From Fontisphaera persica (GTDB lineage: Bacteria > Verrucomicrobiota > Verrucomicrobiia > Limisphaerales > Fontisphaeraceae), in the NCBI RefSeq assembly GCF_024832785.1, contig NZ_CP116615.1, forward strand, positions 3,100,001 through 3,164,000: a stretch of DNA of 64,000 bases, in the 5' to 3' direction. The notes beneath the pieces were generated by a model. That model searched no databases, was not told the origin of the DNA, and was given only the letters and a program-made list of their open reading frames with translations. This document shows positions 16,341 to 25,746 of the stretch, piece after piece; position 1 is the stretch's first letter, and each line of letters opens with the position of its first letter. Made by a program: the position numbers and the translations under genes.

Positions 16341-17444
16341 ATGGATGCCCAAATGAGATGCGCGATGAAGTCCCGGCTTGGTTCAGGTATCTTGCTGGCG
16401 ACCTTGGGAGCAGGTTGCTTGCTGGGCGCGGAAGCCGCTCCCCGTCCGGCCGCACCCGCCGCCTTTGAACCGGGCAAGGTCTGGCTGGACACGCAGGGCA
16501 ACCCCATTCGCTCCCATGCGGGCGGCATTCTGGAGCGCGAGGGCGTTTATTATTGGTACGGACAGGAGCGGGCCGGCCGGCCCAGTGGGGTGACGGTGTA
16601 TCGCTCGCGGGATTTATTGAACTGGGAGCCGCTGGGTCTGGCCCTGCCCCGGGAAGTGTTGCCGGAGGAGGCGCGGGAACGCGGCGTGTGCGAGCGGCCC
16701 AAAGTCCTGTGGAATGCGAAAACCCGCCGCTATGTGATGTGGATGCATCTGGACAACCGGCAATACACGTATGCCATGGCGGGGGTGGCGGTGAGCGAGA
16801 AACCCGAAGGCCCGTTTGCCTTCCTTGAGGCTTTTCGGCCCGTTCGCTTTGACTTTGGCTATCCCGAAAATGACCGTTGCCGCCAAAAGGAGCTGGGCAA
16901 CACCTTCCGCGACATGAATCTCTTTTTGGATGACGACGGCCAGGCCTATGTGTTTTACGCCTCGGAAGACAATCGCACCATGTACATCGTGCGGTTGAAT
17001 GAGGCCTTTACCCGTCCGGCGGAGCCCCTGGTGCAGGGCCGCACTTGGGCGCGCATTCTGGTGGACCAATACCGCGAAGCGCCCGCGCCGTTCAAATATC
17101 GCAACAAGTACTACCTCATTACCTCCGGCTGCACGGGATGGAACCCCAACGCCGCAGATTTAAGCGTGGCCAACAGCTTGTTTGGCCCGTGGACCAGCCG
17201 CGGCAATCCATGCGTGGGGCCGGAGCGTCATCTCACGTTTCGCGCACAGAGCACTTTTGTGCTGCCCGCGCCGGGCAAGCCCCCCGGTTGCTTCATTTTC
17301 ATGGCGGACCGCTGGGAACCCAAACGCCTGGAGCAATCCACCCATGTTTGGCTGCCGTTTGTGGTGCGCGAGGATACCCTGTTATTGGAGTTTCGCGAGC
17401 GATGGGATTTTTCCATTTATGACGCCCTGCGGGGCGGTCAATAG
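16341..17444 (+). CDS. Glycoside hydrolase family 43-like enzyme, exported
   Basis: 367 residues with an N-terminal signal peptide (about 1-32; ATGs at 16341, 16353 and 16365 are all possible). The beta-propeller opening KVWLDTQGNPIRSHAGGILEREGVYYWYGQE, then CERPKVLWNAKTRRYVMWMH, RDMNLFLDDDGQAYVFYASED and EAPAPFKYRNKYYLITSG, fits the GH43 group acting on galactans or arabinan/xylan side chains. The Asp and Glu of these blades are the likely catalytic residues. It starts 109 nt after the membrane protein. Probable periplasmic or extracellular glycan trimming. Confidence 0.82.
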   Translation: MDAQMRCAMKSRLGSGILLATLGAGCLLGAEAAPRPAAPAAFEPGKVWLDTQGNPIRSHAGGILEREGVYYWYGQERAGRPSGVTVYRSRDLLNWEPLGLALPREVLPEEARERGVCERPKVLWNAKTRRYVMWMHLDNRQYTYAMAGVAVSEKPEGPFAFLEAFRPVRFDFGYPENDRCRQKELGNTFRDMNLFLDDDGQAYVFYASEDNRTMYIVRLNEAFTRPAEPLVQGRTWARILVDQYREAPAPFKYRNKYYLITSGCTGWNPNAADLSVANSLFGPWTSRGNPCVGPERHLTFRAQSTFVLPAPGKPPGCFIFMADRWEPKRLEQSTHVWLPFVVREDTLLLEFRERWDFSIYDALRGGQ

Positions 17445-17456
17445 GTCGCTGGCAAA

Positions 17457-18908
17457 TTGAGTTTTTTCACCGAAAACCATTACTGGGCCGGGCGCCGATG
17501 CCAGAAAGCCCTTTATTTCCTGGCACAGGAGGCGCCGGCCACCTCCTTTGCAGTCTGGGATGTGGCAGAACAACGGCGGCTGCTGCGCCTGGCCGCCCCG
17601 TTGTTGCCCGGCCCCATCACGGTGATTGCGGGGGACATGGAAACTCGCCTGCGCCAGACGCAGCAATGCCTGAAAGCCGGCCAGGCCATGTTGGAGGCCG
17701 TGCTGGCGCACGATGGCTGGCTGGCCGAAGTGGATTACCTGGGGCCGCATCCCCACGGCGGCTGGCAGATTGTTTCGGTGATACCGCAAACGACGATATC
17801 GCCCACCGCCCGGCAACGGCTGGCCTACCAGGCGAAGATTGTGAAAGCGGCGGGGGTGGACCTGGTTCAGGTGGGGCTGGTCACCCTCAACCCCATCTAT
17901 TGCCGCGCACAACGGTTGGACCCCTCCAGTTTGTTCCTGGTCGAGCCGAACAGCCAGGTGGGATTCCATGCCGTCGGCGAGTTGGAGGAGGCCCTGGACG
18001 CTTACGCGCAGCTCCTGCGGGCGTCGGCGCCGGCGTCCATTCCGCTGGGCCCTTACTGCGAAGAGGGGGGCGACTGTCCCTTCAAGGCCCGTTGCTGGGC
18101 CGGGCAACTGCCGGAGCACAACATCTTTCACTTGTATCAGCTCAGCCGCCAGAAGGCCTTCAAGCTGTATCAGGCGGGTCACGTTTCCCTGCAACTGCTG
18201 CCCAAAAACCTGCGCACACGAAATCGCGAGGCGCAGCTTTACGCCGTGCAGACCGGGCGCCCCTATGTGGACCGCCCCGCGTTGCGTGAATTTCTGGGCC
18301 GGCTCGAATACCCGCTGCATTGTCTGGACTTCGAGACGGTCAATGCCGCCATTCCCTGGCTGCCCGGGCTGTCGCCGTTCAACATGGTGCCCGTGCAATT
18401 TTCCATCACCCACGTCCGAGCGCCGGGGGCTGAGCTGGAGCACGAGGCGTTTGTTTGCACCGGCCAGAGCGATCCCCGGGCGCCCATGCTGGACCGGTTA
18501 AAATCCAGCCTGGGCAATCGCGGCAGCATTCTGGCGTACAACGCCGCCTTCGAGCAATCGGTCCTCGAGTCGCTGGTGCGTTGGGATACAGTCAGGCAAA
18601 GTTGGTATGACTCCCTGCGTCCACGGTGGGTGGACATGCTCGAGCCGTTCAAGAATTTCTATTGCTACTTCGCCCAACAAAAGGGCAGTTGCTCGTTGAA
18701 GGAGGTGCTGCCGGCCGTGACGGGCCGGGGCTATGAGGATTTGGCCATTCGGGACGGTCACCAGGCCACGCAGGCATGGCTTAGGCTCCTTTTTGACCGG
18801 CTGTCCGCGGAGGAGGAGGCCAGGGTGCGACAGGATTTGATGGCCTATTGCCGCCGGGACACTGACGCTCTGGCCTGGCTGGTGCAGGCCCTGCGGGCAT
18901 GGGTGTAA
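17457..18908 (+). CDS. DUF2779-type protein: Cas4-like domain fused to a DEDD exonuclease-like domain
   Basis: 483 residues, TTG start at 17457, chosen because it retains the N-terminal HYWAGRRCQKALYFLA typical of this family. Cys15 with Cys201, Cys207 and Cys213 reproduces the split four-cysteine Fe-S arrangement of Cas4/AddB nucleases. The PD-(D/E)XK core is recognisable (AEVDYL, then LAYQAKIV), but the expected E-x-K reads S-V-I, so this half may be catalytically dead. The C-terminal half has an RNase H-like exonuclease pattern: LDFET (Asp291, Glu293), AYNAAFEQS, and YCRRDTDALAWL. The cellular role is unknown; DNA end processing is inference. It starts 12 nt after GH43. Confidence 0.8.
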   Translation: MSFFTENHYWAGRRCQKALYFLAQEAPATSFAVWDVAEQRRLLRLAAPLLPGPITVIAGDMETRLRQTQQCLKAGQAMLEAVLAHDGWLAEVDYLGPHPHGGWQIVSVIPQTTISPTARQRLAYQAKIVKAAGVDLVQVGLVTLNPIYCRAQRLDPSSLFLVEPNSQVGFHAVGELEEALDAYAQLLRASAPASIPLGPYCEEGGDCPFKARCWAGQLPEHNIFHLYQLSRQKAFKLYQAGHVSLQLLPKNLRTRNREAQLYAVQTGRPYVDRPALREFLGRLEYPLHCLDFETVNAAIPWLPGLSPFNMVPVQFSITHVRAPGAELEHEAFVCTGQSDPRAPMLDRLKSSLGNRGSILAYNAAFEQSVLESLVRWDTVRQSWYDSLRPRWVDMLEPFKNFYCYFAQQKGSCSLKEVLPAVTGRGYEDLAIRDGHQATQAWLRLLFDRLSAEEEARVRQDLMAYCRRDTDALAWLVQALRAWV

Positions 18909-18995
18909 GTCCTGAGATTTTATATTTTTTTCTGGACATCAAGGACTTGGGAAGGCATATAGAGGCCGAAACTCAAGCAGCATGAAGTGGACAAA

Positions 18996-19052
18996 TGACC
19001 ATGGAAATGTTAATTAAGTGGCCAGTGGTGTGATGGCGGCCGTCCATGGTCA
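18996..19052. promoter_or_regulatory. 10-bp inverted repeat upstream of the export genes
   Basis: TGACCATGGA (18996-19005) is exactly complementary to TCCATGGTCA (19043-19052), with 37 nt between. It lies 53 nt before the outer-membrane protein gene and could be an operator or an mRNA stem. No known site is matched. Confidence 0.35.
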
Positions 19053-19105
19053 AAACACCTCCTTGTGAGGCCGGTAGCGGGCGTTGATGGCAAACACGGT
19101 GTAAA

Positions 19106-20773
19106 ATGCCTGAACAACCTAATACGCAGCCATTTTTTCAGCGAGGCCGGGGCCTGTTTTGCGCCCTCGCTTTGGGCATGGCCGGTTGGGTTGCGGCGCA
19201 AACTCCCGTGGGCAATGAGCGCCGGGTAAATCCGCTGGACACCGCAGGCAGCGCGCGAGGGTATCACATCCTCGGTGAGGCGGGGGAACCGGGCAGCGCC
19301 GGCGGGATGGGCACCGTTGAACCCAATCCCATCCAGGAAGTGCGGGCCGCTTATGACAGCATGTTCCGCACCATCAACCGCGGCGTGGTCCGCCCCGTGA
19401 AGGTCATGGAGGGCGAGGGCACCGTGCGCGTGGCCACCCCGCCTGGCTTCACCTGGGGCGTGCCGCTCGTGGAGTGGGCATTTCGCCCGGAGGACGCCGA
19501 AATCAAGATTGGCAATTTCTACCTCGATTTTCGCACGCTTTCAGGGAGCTTGCTGTACTCAGACAACGCTACGCGCTCCGACCCGGCGGTGGAGAGCGGC
19601 TTCATCAGCATGATTGGGTGGAGCGTGGCGGCCATGTTCCAGGCCACCGAGCGGCTGCGGTTGGCGGTGGGCATCCAGATGGTGTATCTGCCGTTTGAAA
19701 ACAAAATCGGGTTCATTGACCCGATGGAAATGTTCGCCTTCAACGCCACGCCGCGCGGCCTGGCCCAGTTGAGCTACACCTTCCCCATTGGCAACTGGGA
19801 TGTGCATCTATACGACAACTTCAGCGTGTACACGCCCAGTTACATTTGGGGCGGCGCGTTTGATTTGTTCGATACGGATTATAATGCGGCCGACACGGTG
19901 GGCCGCTATTCTTACCGCATCATTGACCGGAACATTCAGGAGCGGGCCGACACCTTCAACCGCCTGTTTGATTACTTTGTTTTCCGCAACACCGCCGGCG
20001 CCCATGTCAGCCATTTGCTGCCCACCGAGACGCGCTTCTCCGCCGGCGCCGCGCGGTACGACATCTGGTCGGACGGCCTGCCCAACGAGGTGCCGCGCTC
20101 GGGTGAGCGTTATTACGCGGCCCTGGACAATGAGCGGGAAAACATGCGCTTCAAGCCGCACATTCACTATGCGGCCACCCATCATGACCGTCAGGATGGT
20201 TTCAGCCATACGTTGATGGGCGGCTTCCGGGGGCCGATTACGGATTACCTGAGCCTCCTGGGTGAAGCGGGCTACTATTGGGCGGATAACCAACGGCGGG
20301 AGGCGCTGTTGTGGACGCTGGACCTGCAGCATTCCATCTCCCCCACCATGTCGCAGCGCGTTTATTTCCAGCGCAGTGTCACCTGGCCGCTGGAGAGCGT
20401 GCGCACCGCCATTGGCTATTTCTTCCGCAAGACCCTGGGACCGGACCTGCGCATGGAGGTGGTGGGCGAGTACAGCGAGTATGACCCGGTGGATTTGCCC
20501 AACGTGCCCAAGTACACCGAATGGCAGGCGGGCTTGCGGTTCATGTACAGCATGAGCACCCGGCTGGGGCTGCGCAGCGGGGCGTATTACCGGCTGATGG
20601 ACAACGGCACCTATGAATGGGACGCGCTGACCCTGCGCAATGAGTTATATTTGCGCGCCACCGAAACGGTGGACGCCATGTTGATGCATCAATACCAGAA
20701 CACCGCCCTGACGACCGGCCCCAATGGCTGGCAGGAGAATCTGCTGATTCTGACGCTGCGGAAGTCGTTTTGA
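19106..20773 (+). CDS. Outer-membrane beta-barrel protein associated with polysaccharide export
   Basis: 555 residues, with a signal peptide ending near VAAQ (about residue 32) after a hydrophobic run FCALALGMAGWVAA. The remainder has many alternating amphipathic, aromatic strands and ends LLILTLRKSF. A C-terminal Phe is typical of barrels inserted by the BAM complex. I do not place it in a named family. It precedes a Wza-like export gene by 134 nt, so a role in exopolysaccharide secretion or surface anchoring is likely. Confidence 0.72.
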   Translation: MPEQPNTQPFFQRGRGLFCALALGMAGWVAAQTPVGNERRVNPLDTAGSARGYHILGEAGEPGSAGGMGTVEPNPIQEVRAAYDSMFRTINRGVVRPVKVMEGEGTVRVATPPGFTWGVPLVEWAFRPEDAEIKIGNFYLDFRTLSGSLLYSDNATRSDPAVESGFISMIGWSVAAMFQATERLRLAVGIQMVYLPFENKIGFIDPMEMFAFNATPRGLAQLSYTFPIGNWDVHLYDNFSVYTPSYIWGGAFDLFDTDYNAADTVGRYSYRIIDRNIQERADTFNRLFDYFVFRNTAGAHVSHLLPTETRFSAGAARYDIWSDGLPNEVPRSGERYYAALDNERENMRFKPHIHYAATHHDRQDGFSHTLMGGFRGPITDYLSLLGEAGYYWADNQRREALLWTLDLQHSISPTMSQRVYFQRSVTWPLESVRTAIGYFFRKTLGPDLRMEVVGEYSEYDPVDLPNVPKYTEWQAGLRFMYSMSTRLGLRSGAYYRLMDNGTYEWDALTLRNELYLRATETVDAMLMHQYQNTALTTGPNGWQENLLILTLRKSF

Positions 20774-20907
20774 GGCAAAAATTTACTTTACATTTGCAGG
20801 ATTTTGGGGTTGCCTGTGCGATGGTCATGCGCTAAAGTTGGAGCCGTCGCTGGCAACGTAAACAACTGAACGAGCTGTTTTTGCGGAACGGAAATCACTA
20901 ACAAGTC

Positions 20908-22134
20908 ATGAAAGCTACCACGTTATCCATTGTTGGCGCCTTGGCGTTTGCCGGTTGGGTGGGCTCGTTGTCGGTGTTGGGCCAGGACACCGAGAAAATT
21001 GACAAGTTCCGCCGGGAACTGGATGAGCGCAACCGGGCCGAAGCGGTCATGCGCAACCTCTCCGGCCGGCAGGGCGAAGCCCAGCGGACCGTGGAGCGGT
21101 TGCAACGCAAGAAGGCCGACCTCACCCGCGACATGAATTATTACAAGTCGCGGCTGGAGCGCGCCACCAAAGACGCCGACATGATTTCCAAAATGACGCC
21201 CGTGGACAAGGAGCTGCTCGACAGCGTCAAAAAGGACGTCGAGTACTACCAGGGCCGCTACCGCGTGGTGGAAGATGAGTTGACCAAGACCGAAGCCGAG
21301 CTGGCTGCCGCCGTCAAGGCGCTCCAGGAAAGCTACCAGGCCTCCCTGAAGGAAAAAATCCTGCTCCCCGGCCAGGTGGTTCAGTTGTTTGTGCTGGAGG
21401 ACGAAACCTTCAACGGCCTGTATCAAGTGCGCGAAGGCGGTTACCTGGTGCTGCCGCGCGTGGGCCGCGTTTCGGTCATCGGCAAGGATTTTGAAGGGGC
21501 GGCGGCCGCCATCAAGGCCGAGCTGGAGAAGACCCAGTTGCGCAACGCCACGGTGATGCTGGAAATTTCCTCAGGCATCTACGGCGAAGAAGAATCCGAC
21601 GTGATTTACCTGGCCGGCGAGTTTCGCACCACCGGCCCCCTGCGCACCCCCAAGGGCATCCAGCCCACGCTGGTGACCACGATTTTGCGCGCCGGCGGGT
21701 TGACGCCCTCGGCGGATTTGACGCGGGTGAAACTGCTCCGCCTCGAAGGCGGCAACGCGCTGGTGGAGGAAGTCAACGTGCAGGCGATTCTGGATGGCAA
21801 CGGCCTGCAATCAGACCTTGCTCTGGCGCCGGGCGATGTCATCGTGGTGCCGGCTTTCGCGCCCGTGATTTACGTGACCGGCAATGTGCGCAGCCCGGGC
21901 GTGCTGCGGCTCAGCCCGGATGAGGAATTGACCGCTTATGCGGCCATTCTGCGCTGCGGCGGCTTCTCCCGTTTTGCCAAACTCAGCGGCGTATATGTGC
22001 TGCGGGACCGCGGGGCTGGCGAAAAGGTCAAGATTCCGGTGAACATCAAGCAATTGCAGGCCGGCCAGCGCGCCGATGTCATCCTGCAAGGCAAGGACAT
22101 CGTGGTGGTGCCGGAAAAATTCTTCAGCTTCTAG
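20908..22134 (+). CDS. Polysaccharide export protein with SLBB domains (Wza-like)
   Basis: 408 residues: signal peptide (1-26, ending SVLGQ), a long coiled coil (about 30-150, rich in Glu, Arg and Lys), a poly-export domain (about 155-215, LLPGQVVQLFVLEDETFNGLYQVREGGYLVLPRVGRV) and two SLBB repeats (about 230-305 and 320-400, e.g. IYVTGNVRSPGVLRL). The coiled coil in front is unusual for Wza and could span the periplasm or contact an inner-membrane partner. No lipobox is visible. A strong terminator follows. Confidence 0.88.
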   Translation: MKATTLSIVGALAFAGWVGSLSVLGQDTEKIDKFRRELDERNRAEAVMRNLSGRQGEAQRTVERLQRKKADLTRDMNYYKSRLERATKDADMISKMTPVDKELLDSVKKDVEYYQGRYRVVEDELTKTEAELAAAVKALQESYQASLKEKILLPGQVVQLFVLEDETFNGLYQVREGGYLVLPRVGRVSVIGKDFEGAAAAIKAELEKTQLRNATVMLEISSGIYGEEESDVIYLAGEFRTTGPLRTPKGIQPTLVTTILRAGGLTPSADLTRVKLLRLEGGNALVEEVNVQAILDGNGLQSDLALAPGDVIVVPAFAPVIYVTGNVRSPGVLRLSPDEELTAYAAILRCGGFSRFAKLSGVYVLRDRGAGEKVKIPVNIKQLQAGQRADVILQGKDIVVVPEKFFSF

Positions 22135-22155
22135 CCCCATAATACCTCCCCACGT

Positions 22156-22189
22156 AGCGGACGCCGCACCTCCCGGCGTCCGCTTTTTT
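22156..22189 (+). terminator. Intrinsic terminator after the export gene
   Basis: AGCGGACGCCG (22156-22166), 7-nt loop, exact complement (22174-22184), then a run of T to 22189. It begins 21 nt after the stop codon. Confidence 0.88.
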
Positions 22190-22417
22190 ATGGGTTCAGG
22201 GCATTCTGCCTGCCTGTGAATCCGGACTCTCGAAGAGGCAGAAGAGCATGCGCCGAATCAAGCAGGGAGAAGCCCAAACTCTGACGGCCGCGGGCCAAAC
22301 CGGCTTGCCTGCCGCTCAACTTCCCTGCTCATGCCGGTTTGCTGGCAAGCAAACGCTTTCTGGACACAAGGCCGGATTCCACCTCACCCTGCGGCCCAAA
22401 GCGCAGCCGTCCGGGCA

Positions 22418-22930
22418 TTATTTACCGGCTGCCGAAGAAACAGTGGCTTTGATTTCCTTGAAACCCGCGACGTCGCTCACCGTCACCTGGCCTGCGGGCC
22501 CGCCAATTTGCACGGGCACATGGGCGAGCGGTCCCTGGCGGTTATTTTCGGTGAACTCGATGACCAGAAAGTATTGGCCTGCCGGGACGGGTTTCCCTTC
22601 CGCATTGTCGCCTTTCCAGAGCACCCGGTGGGTTTGGTGTTCCGCTACCGTTGCGCCGGTGACGCCATCCACCCGGTCATCACTGCCGCGCGCCTGGTTC
22701 CACGTGTGCAGTTTGTTTTGACGTTTCTGGCCCAGGCGCAGGAGGGTTTTGACATAGTTGGTTTGCGCATCCGCCACCCAAACGGCCATCACATGGCGGG
22801 GGGCATACTTGCCCTGCACCACACTTTGCGTGGTAAACTCCAGTTTTATCTCCACTGCATCCGCCGCCTTCACCCCCAAAGGGGACAATAATCCCAGCCC
22901 GGCAAGCCAGAAGATTTGGATAATCCGCAT
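22418..22930 (-). CDS. DUF2271 periplasmic protein
   Basis: 170 residues with a signal peptide (about 1-23, ending GVKAA). The pattern RHVMAVWVADAQTNYVKTLLRLGQ, LHTWNQ, VDGVTGATVAEHQTHRVLWKGDN and VPAGQYFLVIEFTE matches DUF2271, predicted periplasmic proteins often found near flavin- or thiol-linked redox genes. Here no such gene is adjacent. The upstream oxidoreductase is separated from it by a terminator, so it has its own promoter. Function unknown. Confidence 0.82.
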   Translation of the reverse strand: MRIIQIFWLAGLGLLSPLGVKAADAVEIKLEFTTQSVVQGKYAPRHVMAVWVADAQTNYVKTLLRLGQKRQNKLHTWNQARGSDDRVDGVTGATVAEHQTHRVLWKGDNAEGKPVPAGQYFLVIEFTENNRQGPLAHVPVQIGGPAGQVTVSDVAGFKEIKATVSSAAGK

Positions 22931-23057
22931 AAATGGTTAAAAGGCGCCCCTCATGTAACACATAGCGGCACCCGATTCAAGGTGAAGTTGTACAAGAGCA
23001 AGCGTCGCGGGATGGGTGCATGGCCCCATGGGACACGGTCCCGCCGGCGTCAGGCAC

Positions 23058-23089
23058 AAAAAAGCCCGGACCCGCGCACGGGTCCGGGC
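23058..23089 (-). terminator. Intrinsic terminator after the oxidoreductase gene
   Basis: Stem GCCCGGACCCG with exact complement, loop of 4 nt (23064-23089), followed on the minus strand by six T (23063-23058). It lies 18 nt past the stop at 23107. Confidence 0.88.
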
Positions 23090-23106
23090 CGTCAAGCCGA
23101 AGCTTT

Positions 23107-24537
23107 TTACACCGCCGGCAATTCCCAGCCTTTGCGGTAATCGCGTTTGACCAGGTGTTCCACCTTGGCGTTGCGCGCGCGGGCGGCCTTGCCGTCCCAT
23201 TGGATGGGCTTCTTGACCCCATGCCGCAGGGCGATGCAGCCGAGCAGGATGATTTCGGTCAGGTAGGCCGCAATGTCAAAGTTCGAGTAAGCCTTCTTCT
23301 TCGGATCGCGCATCATCTCGAACCATTCCCGGTCGTGGCCGGGCGAGCGCGGGATGGTTTGCGGCACCGCCTTGCAAGCCTCGTGGTCACTGCCGGACTT
23401 GAACTCCGCTTCGTCCTTGAGCTTGATGTAGAAGCGGGCGCCGTAATCGTCGGGCGAGAAAATCTGGCCCTTGTCGCCCACCAGCAGGCAGCCGCTGCCC
23501 GGCAGGCTGCCGCGCAACGCCACAATGTCCTTGGTAAGTTCAGCGGGTGGCCGGAGCGCGGGGGTGTTCTTGTCGCCCGGGTTGCCATCGTACCACCAGA
23601 ACTTCAGCGGCACCATGTCCTCGCGTTTCGGGAACTCGAAACGGATGCGCGAGGTCTTGGGGAAGGTCTCCGGGAACAACTGCGAGGTTTCCTCGCATTC
23701 AATGACCGAAGGATAGCCGAGCTTGAGCGCCCGGAAGGGCATGTTGACCGTGTGGCAGGCCATGTCGCCCAGCGCGCCGGTGCCGAAGTCGTACCAGCCA
23801 CGCCAGTTGAAGGCGTGATACACGTCGCGCTTGTAAGGACGGAACTGCGCGGGTCCCAGCCACAAATCCCAATCCAGCCAATCCGGCACGGGATCCTCGC
23901 CTTCCGGCCGGGGGATGCCCTGCGGCCAGATGGGGCGGTTGGACCATACATGCAGCTCGCGCACGGGGCCGATGACGCCCGCCTGAATGACTTCCACCGC
24001 GCGGCGCAACCCGCTTTCGGCGCTGCCTTGGTTGCCCATTTGGGTGGCCAGATTGGGGTTTTTCTGCACCAACTGCCGGACTATCCGGGCCTCGTGCACC
24101 GTCTGCACCAGCGGTTTCTGGGTATAGACGTGCTTCTTCATCTTCAGCGCCATGACGGTGGCCAGCCCATGCACATGGTCCGGCGTGGAGATGGTGACCG
24201 CATCAATCTCCTTCTCCATCTCCTCCAGCATCTTGCGGAAATCCTTGTACTGCTTGGCGTTCGGGAACTGTTTGGCCTTGGATTCCAGCCGGCGGCGGTC
24301 CACGTCACAAATCGCCACGATGTCCCCACCCCATTCCTTGTTGGCGGCGCTGTTGGCGTCGCTGTCCCCCTTGCCGCCCACGCCAATGCAGGCCACCCGG
24401 ATGCGGCTGTTGACGTTTTGAGCCCGCAAGAAACTGGGCGCCGCCAGCAGGGCGCCGGTGGCCAGGCCGGTGTATTTCAAGAAGTTACGCCGCGACTGGG
24501 CAGACGCGGCCCCATAGACTTTGTAAAATTTGCTCAT
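23107..24537 (-). CDS. Tat-exported Gfo/Idh/MocA family oxidoreductase
   Basis: 476 residues. A twin-arginine signal (SRRNFLKYTGL, Arg16-Arg17) and cleavage near LRAQ predict export of the folded, cofactor-loaded protein. The Rossmann part shows IRVACIGVGGKGDSDANSA, DIVAICDVD and the conserved TQKPLVQTVHEA. The substrate half has WLDWDLWLGPAQFRPYKRDVYHAFNWRGWYDFGTGALGDMACH, a block typical of planctomycete and verrucomicrobial paralogues. Probably an NAD(P)-dependent sugar oxidoreductase in the periplasm; substrate unknown. Paralogue of the gene at 34146. Confidence 0.9.
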   Translation of the reverse strand: MSKFYKVYGAASAQSRRNFLKYTGLATGALLAAPSFLRAQNVNSRIRVACIGVGGKGDSDANSAANKEWGGDIVAICDVDRRRLESKAKQFPNAKQYKDFRKMLEEMEKEIDAVTISTPDHVHGLATVMALKMKKHVYTQKPLVQTVHEARIVRQLVQKNPNLATQMGNQGSAESGLRRAVEVIQAGVIGPVRELHVWSNRPIWPQGIPRPEGEDPVPDWLDWDLWLGPAQFRPYKRDVYHAFNWRGWYDFGTGALGDMACHTVNMPFRALKLGYPSVIECEETSQLFPETFPKTSRIRFEFPKREDMVPLKFWWYDGNPGDKNTPALRPPAELTKDIVALRGSLPGSGCLLVGDKGQIFSPDDYGARFYIKLKDEAEFKSGSDHEACKAVPQTIPRSPGHDREWFEMMRDPKKKAYSNFDIAAYLTEIILLGCIALRHGVKKPIQWDGKAARARNAKVEHLVKRDYRKGWELPAV

Positions 24538-24651
24538 GAGCTTTCAGTTAACTGGTTCAACAGGCTTTTCACAAGCCTAAATTTGGACGCCGACGGGCGG
24601 GCATTTCTTCGATGATTCGCCCTGTCGCAACGCGATGCCTCTCCTTAAACT

Positions 24652-25716
24652 TCAGGGGTTCGTCCGCGGGCGCATCTGCGCTTGAATCAGATTTCTCACC
24701 CAGTTCAGCTCAAACTCAGAAACGCCCGCTGCCCGGGTGTTGATGCTGAAAGCCGTCAACCAGGCTTCGCGCCTGGGGCGGTAACCCAGGTCGGCGGCCA
24801 GCCGTCCCTCCAAATCGTGCATGTGGCCGGCGCCATAGAAAATGCCCACGCTGGAGGGGGGGCGTTTCTCGGCGAGCAGGCGGCGCACGTCGGTCAGCAC
24901 GATGTTGTTACGCTCCTGGATGAGGAATTTCATCAGCGCCTGCCACTCTTCGGGCACGTTCAGCGACTCGCTCAGGTCGCCTTCAATGGCGCCCATGGTT
25001 TCAATCAACACCACTTTGACGGTGGCCTGCAGGCGGGGGCTGGCGGCGATAAACTGCACCATGGTATGGGCCAGCACGCCCATGAACGAAGTGCCTTCCA
25101 TAATGCCCATCAAATCATCCATCCCTTCGCTGACGGAGCCGGTGGCGGTTTCCACCGCACCGCACAACCATAGCGGGACCGCGGGCCGCCAGTGAGTCGA
25201 GGAAGAGGTGGGCTTTTCACCGCGCAAGACCTTCAGCAACTGCTCGGCCGTCAAGTCACTGTTTTTGAAATGTGGCCGGTCATAGCGGATGGCCTCCAGT
25301 TGGAACACCAGCCCCAGGGCGCGAGCCAGGCGTACCTGCAAGGAGGCGGTGTTTTCCTCCCGCAGGTCCGCTGCGCGGGGGGCATCGCCAATGCCTTCAT
25401 ATAAAACCAGGTCACAACGGTCCAGCCTCTCCTGCAGGGCGGTGTAATAATTCGTCTCCCCCAGATGGGTCACCCCCACCAGCATAAGTTTGGGCCAGCG
25501 TTTGTGGGGCGGAACCATTTCGCGCACGGCCACTTGCAAAGCCAGGGTGGAATCCGGCTCGCGCTGGACGCGCAAATAAGGCTGGGGCGGCGCGGGCGGA
25601 TGACGGGCAGCCTGGCGCGAGGCGCATCCGCCGAACATCAGGCCAAGCAGGCATAACAGGCCTCCCGCAGCAAGTTTGGCTGCCCCGCGCAAAACTTGGC
25701 CGCTGCTTGGACACAT
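24652..25716 (-). CDS. TraB/GumN-like (TIKI-superfamily) lipoprotein
   Basis: 354 residues with a lipoprotein signal, lipobox FGGC and Cys31. LMLVGVTHLGETNYYTALQERLDRCDLVLYEG and, near the end, VGIFYGAGHMHDLEGRLAADLGYRP match the paired His/Glu motifs of the TraB/PrgY/TIKI fold, a suspected metallopeptidase group. About 100 residues in the middle are less conserved. It is likely anchored facing the periplasm. Same strand as, and 30 nt downstream of, the coiled-coil protein gene. Confidence 0.75.
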   Translation of the reverse strand: MCPSSGQVLRGAAKLAAGGLLCLLGLMFGGCASRQAARHPPAPPQPYLRVQREPDSTLALQVAVREMVPPHKRWPKLMLVGVTHLGETNYYTALQERLDRCDLVLYEGIGDAPRAADLREENTASLQVRLARALGLVFQLEAIRYDRPHFKNSDLTAEQLLKVLRGEKPTSSSTHWRPAVPLWLCGAVETATGSVSEGMDDLMGIMEGTSFMGVLAHTMVQFIAASPRLQATVKVVLIETMGAIEGDLSESLNVPEEWQALMKFLIQERNNIVLTDVRRLLAEKRPPSSVGIFYGAGHMHDLEGRLAADLGYRPRREAWLTAFSINTRAAGVSEFELNWVRNLIQAQMRPRTNP

Positions 25717-25746
25717 GTTGGCCGCCTGCCTGGCTCCGGAAACCGT

